Below are positions 61,186 to 64,000 of a DNA stretch of 64,000 bases, piece after piece. The notes beneath the pieces were generated by a model. The model had not been told where the DNA came from. It saw only the letters and a list, made by a program, of their open reading frames with translations, and ran no database searches. How positions within the stretch are numbered: position 1 is the stretch's first letter; the number at the start of each line of letters is the position of its first letter. Source of the stretch: Amoebidium appalachense (Eukaryota; Ichthyosporea); assembly GCA_963693365.1 (NCBI GenBank), contig CAVNZM010000014.1, positions 5,022,001-5,086,000 on the forward strand, read 5' to 3'. The translations under genes and the position numbers were made by a program.

Positions 61186-62342
61186 TTCCCCTCCCTTCCT
61201 TGACCACAGTACACCCACTTACCACAGCATACCCCAACAGACTGCCATACATTACCTTTGTGTTTGCGGATATCCAGTTGGCCGTCTCGCTGTCATCCGC
61301 ACACTTCTTGAGCCACTTCTTGAGCATGCCGCACTTGACTGGGTCGTGTGGCTGCTGCAGGCACCCAAAGCTATGGCAAAAACAAACAACGTCAGATACA
61401 TTGTGTCAAACCTCCTGACTGTATATGAAAAAGTCTCCCCGATCTCCCCTCCCCCCCCCCCCCCCCCCCACCACACACACACGCCCCCATTCATCCACAC
61501 ACACACACACACACACACCAAAAATGATCCCCCCCCCCCCCCCCCCCCTCTCCACCCCACATACCCCATCCCTGCCCGCCCCCCGTCCCCAGTCCCCCCC
61601 CCCCCCCCCCCCCCCCCCCTCCTCCCCCTTTCTCCTCCTCAAGGCCCCCCCGCGGGGCGGCCTGCTGGCCTACCCGCCTCGCTTTTTTTTTAAAAACATG
61701 CACCTTCCAAAAAAAAAAAAAAAAAAAAAAAGTGTTCATTCTTCCTATGGCCAAAGGCACTTCACTTCGTTCGGCATGTGCGCAGGGGATCAGAAGAATT
61801 GGGTGAGTATAAATGGGAGTGCAATTACGGCTTTGCGAATGTGTGTGTGGTGTGTGTGTGTGTATGCTCGGGTGTGCGTGTGCATGTGCGTGTGCGTGCA
61901 TTTGTGTGCTCGGGTGTGTGTGTGAGCGTGTGTGCGCGTGTGTGTGCATGTGCGAGTGGTGCGTACAGAAAAAGGAATTAAGTTCCACCCACCAGAACAT
62001 GTTACCACACAGGCAGGTGATGGGTTTCGGTGCCGAGATGACGACCTTGGCCGCATTGTCACAGCCCGGCGCTGGGCACCACTTTACATGCTTGTTGACC
62101 TGCGGGCAAAAAGGGGGGGGGGGGAGGGGGGGGGGGGGGGGGGGGGAGAGGGGAGGGGGGGGGAGAGGGAGAGGGGGAGCAGTTAAATACAGCGAAAAAG
62201 GAATGATGCATACACGATGCAGGCATTGTGAGGCACACGCGCACACGCGCAGGCACGTACACTCACACACATACATACGGATGTCATGCGAACACACATG
62301 TTTGTTCGTGCATGCGCGCACATCTGTGTGTGTGTGTGGTGT

Positions 62343-62408
<66 letters not shown>

Positions 62409-63075
62409 TATGTGTTCGTGTGAGAACACATGTGTTTTGTACCAAATTGCGCAAGCAAGTCAGCGTGCTTACGCTTTCCCAAATCAACAAAGTTTACCCT
62501 ATCTCTGCAAATTACAGAATTGCTTATTTTTGGCGCAGGCACAGAAGCCAAGAACCAAAGAAAGGCAACAACCCCACCAACCAATTGAAAATAAAAGCCA
62601 GCCCCCCTCCCCCCCCCTTCCCTCCCCACGCCCGCAAGGAAAGACAAAGGAAGAACCGAAAGCAGCGTACTACACAGAACTTAACAAAATCATAAGACAA
62701 CCCAGTAGGAGCCAAAAAGAAAATCGGATCTGAAGCAGAGCCCACCATTAGTTTCTATGCCTCACCACGACATCCCCCCCCCCCCCCCAAAAAAAAAAAA
62801 AAACCACCGCCACCACTACCCAGCCCCCCTCCCATCGTGGCCCCCAACCCCACCTCCCTTCCTCCCTTTCTCTCCCCCCCCCCCCTTTTTTGGTGTGTGT
62901 GTGCATGTGTGCGTGCACGCAAGTGGGGGGGGGGGGGGGGGGGGGGGGGGGAGAGAGAGGGAGTTCTTTCTTACGCCCACAAAGGCCTTTGCGATAAGAT
63001 ATTGGTACTTCTTAAGCACGGCCGGGTCCTTCAGAAGATCAGATACGGTCAGCTCATCAACAAGAATGCTGCAGT
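56242..63075 (-). CDS. Ariadne-type RBR E3 ubiquitin ligase, 5' end outside the window
   Basis: Minus-strand exons in order: 62975-63075, 61993-62099, 61256-61370, 60336-60400, 59415-59538, 58778 (or 58781)-58906, 57418-57567, 57011-57094, 56242-56358. They give about 329 aa in phase and correspond to human ARIH1 from the end of RING1 to the C-terminus. The IBR has [25 protein letters not shown] and HDPVKC. RING2 has [20 protein letters not shown], with the catalytic Cys in GGC, followed by [28 protein letters not shown] and the helical Ariadne domain follow ([37 protein letters not shown]). The protein ends REDWQ. Ubiquitin transfer through a RING/HECT-hybrid thioester is expected for the family. 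RING1 and the acidic N-terminus must lie beyond 64000 or in exons I could not see. The exon 58778/58781 donor is ambiguous by one codon. Confidence 0.88.
57776..57945. repeat. Duplicated GT-rich unit with (TGG) segment
   Basis: A unit of about 75 bp, (GT)n followed by 'tgtctgtgtgtatgtgtatg', (GT)n and 'agcggtggtggtgactgtg', is present twice in tandem in an Ariadne intron. Confidence 0.8.
58243..58440 (-). mobile_element. 5'-truncated SINE-like element, subfamily B
   Basis: Read on the minus strand it begins inside the element (gggtttcgttaacgagggga), then ataggtcgaaactcgggta, gctctgcttattatgc and gtacttcgtactttttgacg, and ends cattcaaa plus a C run (poly(G) at 58250-58272 on the plus strand). 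It lies in an Ariadne intron, sense to that gene. Confidence 0.75.
59598..59609 (-). other. Possible 12-nt in-frame microexon in the Ariadne RING2 region
   Basis: On the minus strand, 'aatttacag|CCAGACGTGCAA|gtaagg' sits 59 bp upstream of the real exon, which begins CCAGACGTGCAAG. Both splice sites look usable and the length is a multiple of three. Inclusion would insert four residues (QTCN) next to the RING2 zinc ligand in SQTCK. It may instead be a dead copy of the acceptor region. Confidence 0.4.
61070..61090 (-). pseudogene. Fragment copy of an Ariadne exon
   Basis: A 21-nt stretch encoding ANWISANT on the minus strand repeats the end of the exon 61256-61370, about 190 bp further downstream in the intron. 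The donor is not copied, so it is unlikely to be used. Confidence 0.6.
62320..62410. repeat. (GT)n microsatellite in an Ariadne intron
   Basis: About 80 nt of GT lie upstream (on the minus strand, as (CA)n) of the exon 61993-62099. Frames across it are not genes. Confidence 0.9.
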
Positions 63076-64000
63076 CTGTGTGAGTGGTGGCGTTAGAACA
63101 CATGTGCACACACACACACACACACGCACATGTACGGGCACACACAAACACGGCACAGATGCCCATGCCCATGCGCGCGCGCGCGCGCACACACACACAC
63201 ACAAACACGCATAGATCATGCCAGTAAGTACCTAACTACGAGCAAATTAGAGAAGATCAAAGTCATGAGAATAGGAATCGTAGATGGAAATAAATGGTTG
63301 TTGGCACAAAGAACGGAACAGAAAGAAAATATGCTCAATGGATCTAGATTGAAGGGAAGGAACAGGAATAGAGGAGAGTCTGTGTGTCCGTGTGCATGTC
63401 TGTGTGTTTGCGCGCAGGTGTGTGGTAGTTTTTGAAGGGGGGGGGGGGGGAGGGTGGATGAGGGTGTTGTTTGTTCGCTGTAGCCCGGAGTTCGACCATT
63501 AGATTACACAATTTGACGTAGAGGAGACTAGAAATGCAGGGGGGGGGGGGGGGGGGGGGGGGAGGGGGGGGGGGGGGGGAAGGTTTGCAATTGAAGCAGA
63601 ATGTACGCCGGCGGGAAGGGGAAAGAGGGGATGCAGTGAGTGAGCAGAAGCGGGAAGAGGAGAAGGCATGGTGACAACAGGTGGCTGGGACACACAAACC
63701 ACACCGCATACACGCACGTGCACCCGCGGCGTGGACGGACACACATGCGTGAATGCAAGCACACACACTAGCACCGAGCAGGTTGGGTGGGTGGGTGGGT
63801 GGGTGGAGTGGTGAGTGGTGAGTGGTGCTGTGCTGTGTATGTGTGAGCATATGTGCGTGTGCATATGTGTGTGTGTGTGTGTGTGTGGGTGGGGGTGTGC
63901 TCGCGCTTGCGTGCCTGTGTGTTTACATGTGCGAGCACACACATGTATGTCTGTGTGTTAAAGGGGGGTGGAGAATGCGTCAGGGAGAGCCAAGTATACA
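63076..64000. other. Repeat-rich DNA, probably an Ariadne intron
   Basis: The acceptor cacacag lies at 63076-63082 on the minus strand. Beyond it are CA/GC-rich tracts, poly(G) at 63437-63450 and 63539-63578, and GT repeats near 63860. I see no RING1 exon here. Confidence 0.5.

Overview
The window looks like a piece of the nuclear genome of an intron-rich, unicellular-type eukaryote. It has six recognisable protein genes split by GT-AG introns. I see no operons, ribosome-binding sites or prokaryotic signals. About 10.5 kb of 64 kb is recognisable coding sequence. The rest is dominated by very long C or G homopolymers (up to 46 nt), (CA)n/(GT)n and (CT)n microsatellites, minisatellites and a short SINE-like repeat. 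I cannot name the species. Thrombospondin type-1 (TSP1) modules, a KCTD-type T1/BTB-WD40 protein, an Ariadne RBR ligase and a Pol X-like protein would fit a holozoan or other complex protist, but that is a guess.

Layout, left to right. 1-3650 is repeat-rich intergenic DNA with a remnant of a duplicated phosphatase exon. 3651-10850 (minus) is a seven-exon tyrosine phosphatase of the Y_phosphatase3/LipA type, about 289 aa, with an intact [10 protein letters not shown] loop. 10851-11761 is a divergent promoter region. 11762-24677 (plus) is a DNA polymerase X-like protein whose first metal-binding Asp is replaced. 25718-29271 (plus) is a two-exon coiled-coil/T1/WD40 protein of 546 aa. 32692-45496 (plus) is a 14-exon type I membrane protein of about 1,154 aa: signal peptide, two GH18 chitinase-like domains that have both lost their catalytic residues, Thr/Pro-rich stalks, two TSP1 repeats, one transmembrane helix and a short tail. 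49144-53477 (plus) is a four-exon, single-C2H2 zinc-finger protein of 537 aa. 56242 to about 63075 (minus, 5' end beyond the window) is an Ariadne-type RBR E3 ubiquitin ligase with IBR and RING2 intact. These genes do not form an obvious pathway.

The most interesting items are the double pseudo-chitinase/TSP1 membrane protein, the probably polymerase-dead Pol X protein, a SINE-like family ending in poly(C), and a recurring pattern. In that pattern, intron/exon junctions have partial copies of themselves close by: a minisatellite seeded on a donor site, a 12-nt in-frame microexon, and truncated exon copies. Many introns also use (CA)n directly before the acceptor AG or (GT)n as the donor.

Exon coordinates were read by eye from reading frame, splice consensus, phase agreement between exons and similarity to remembered families. 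Nothing was computed or searched.
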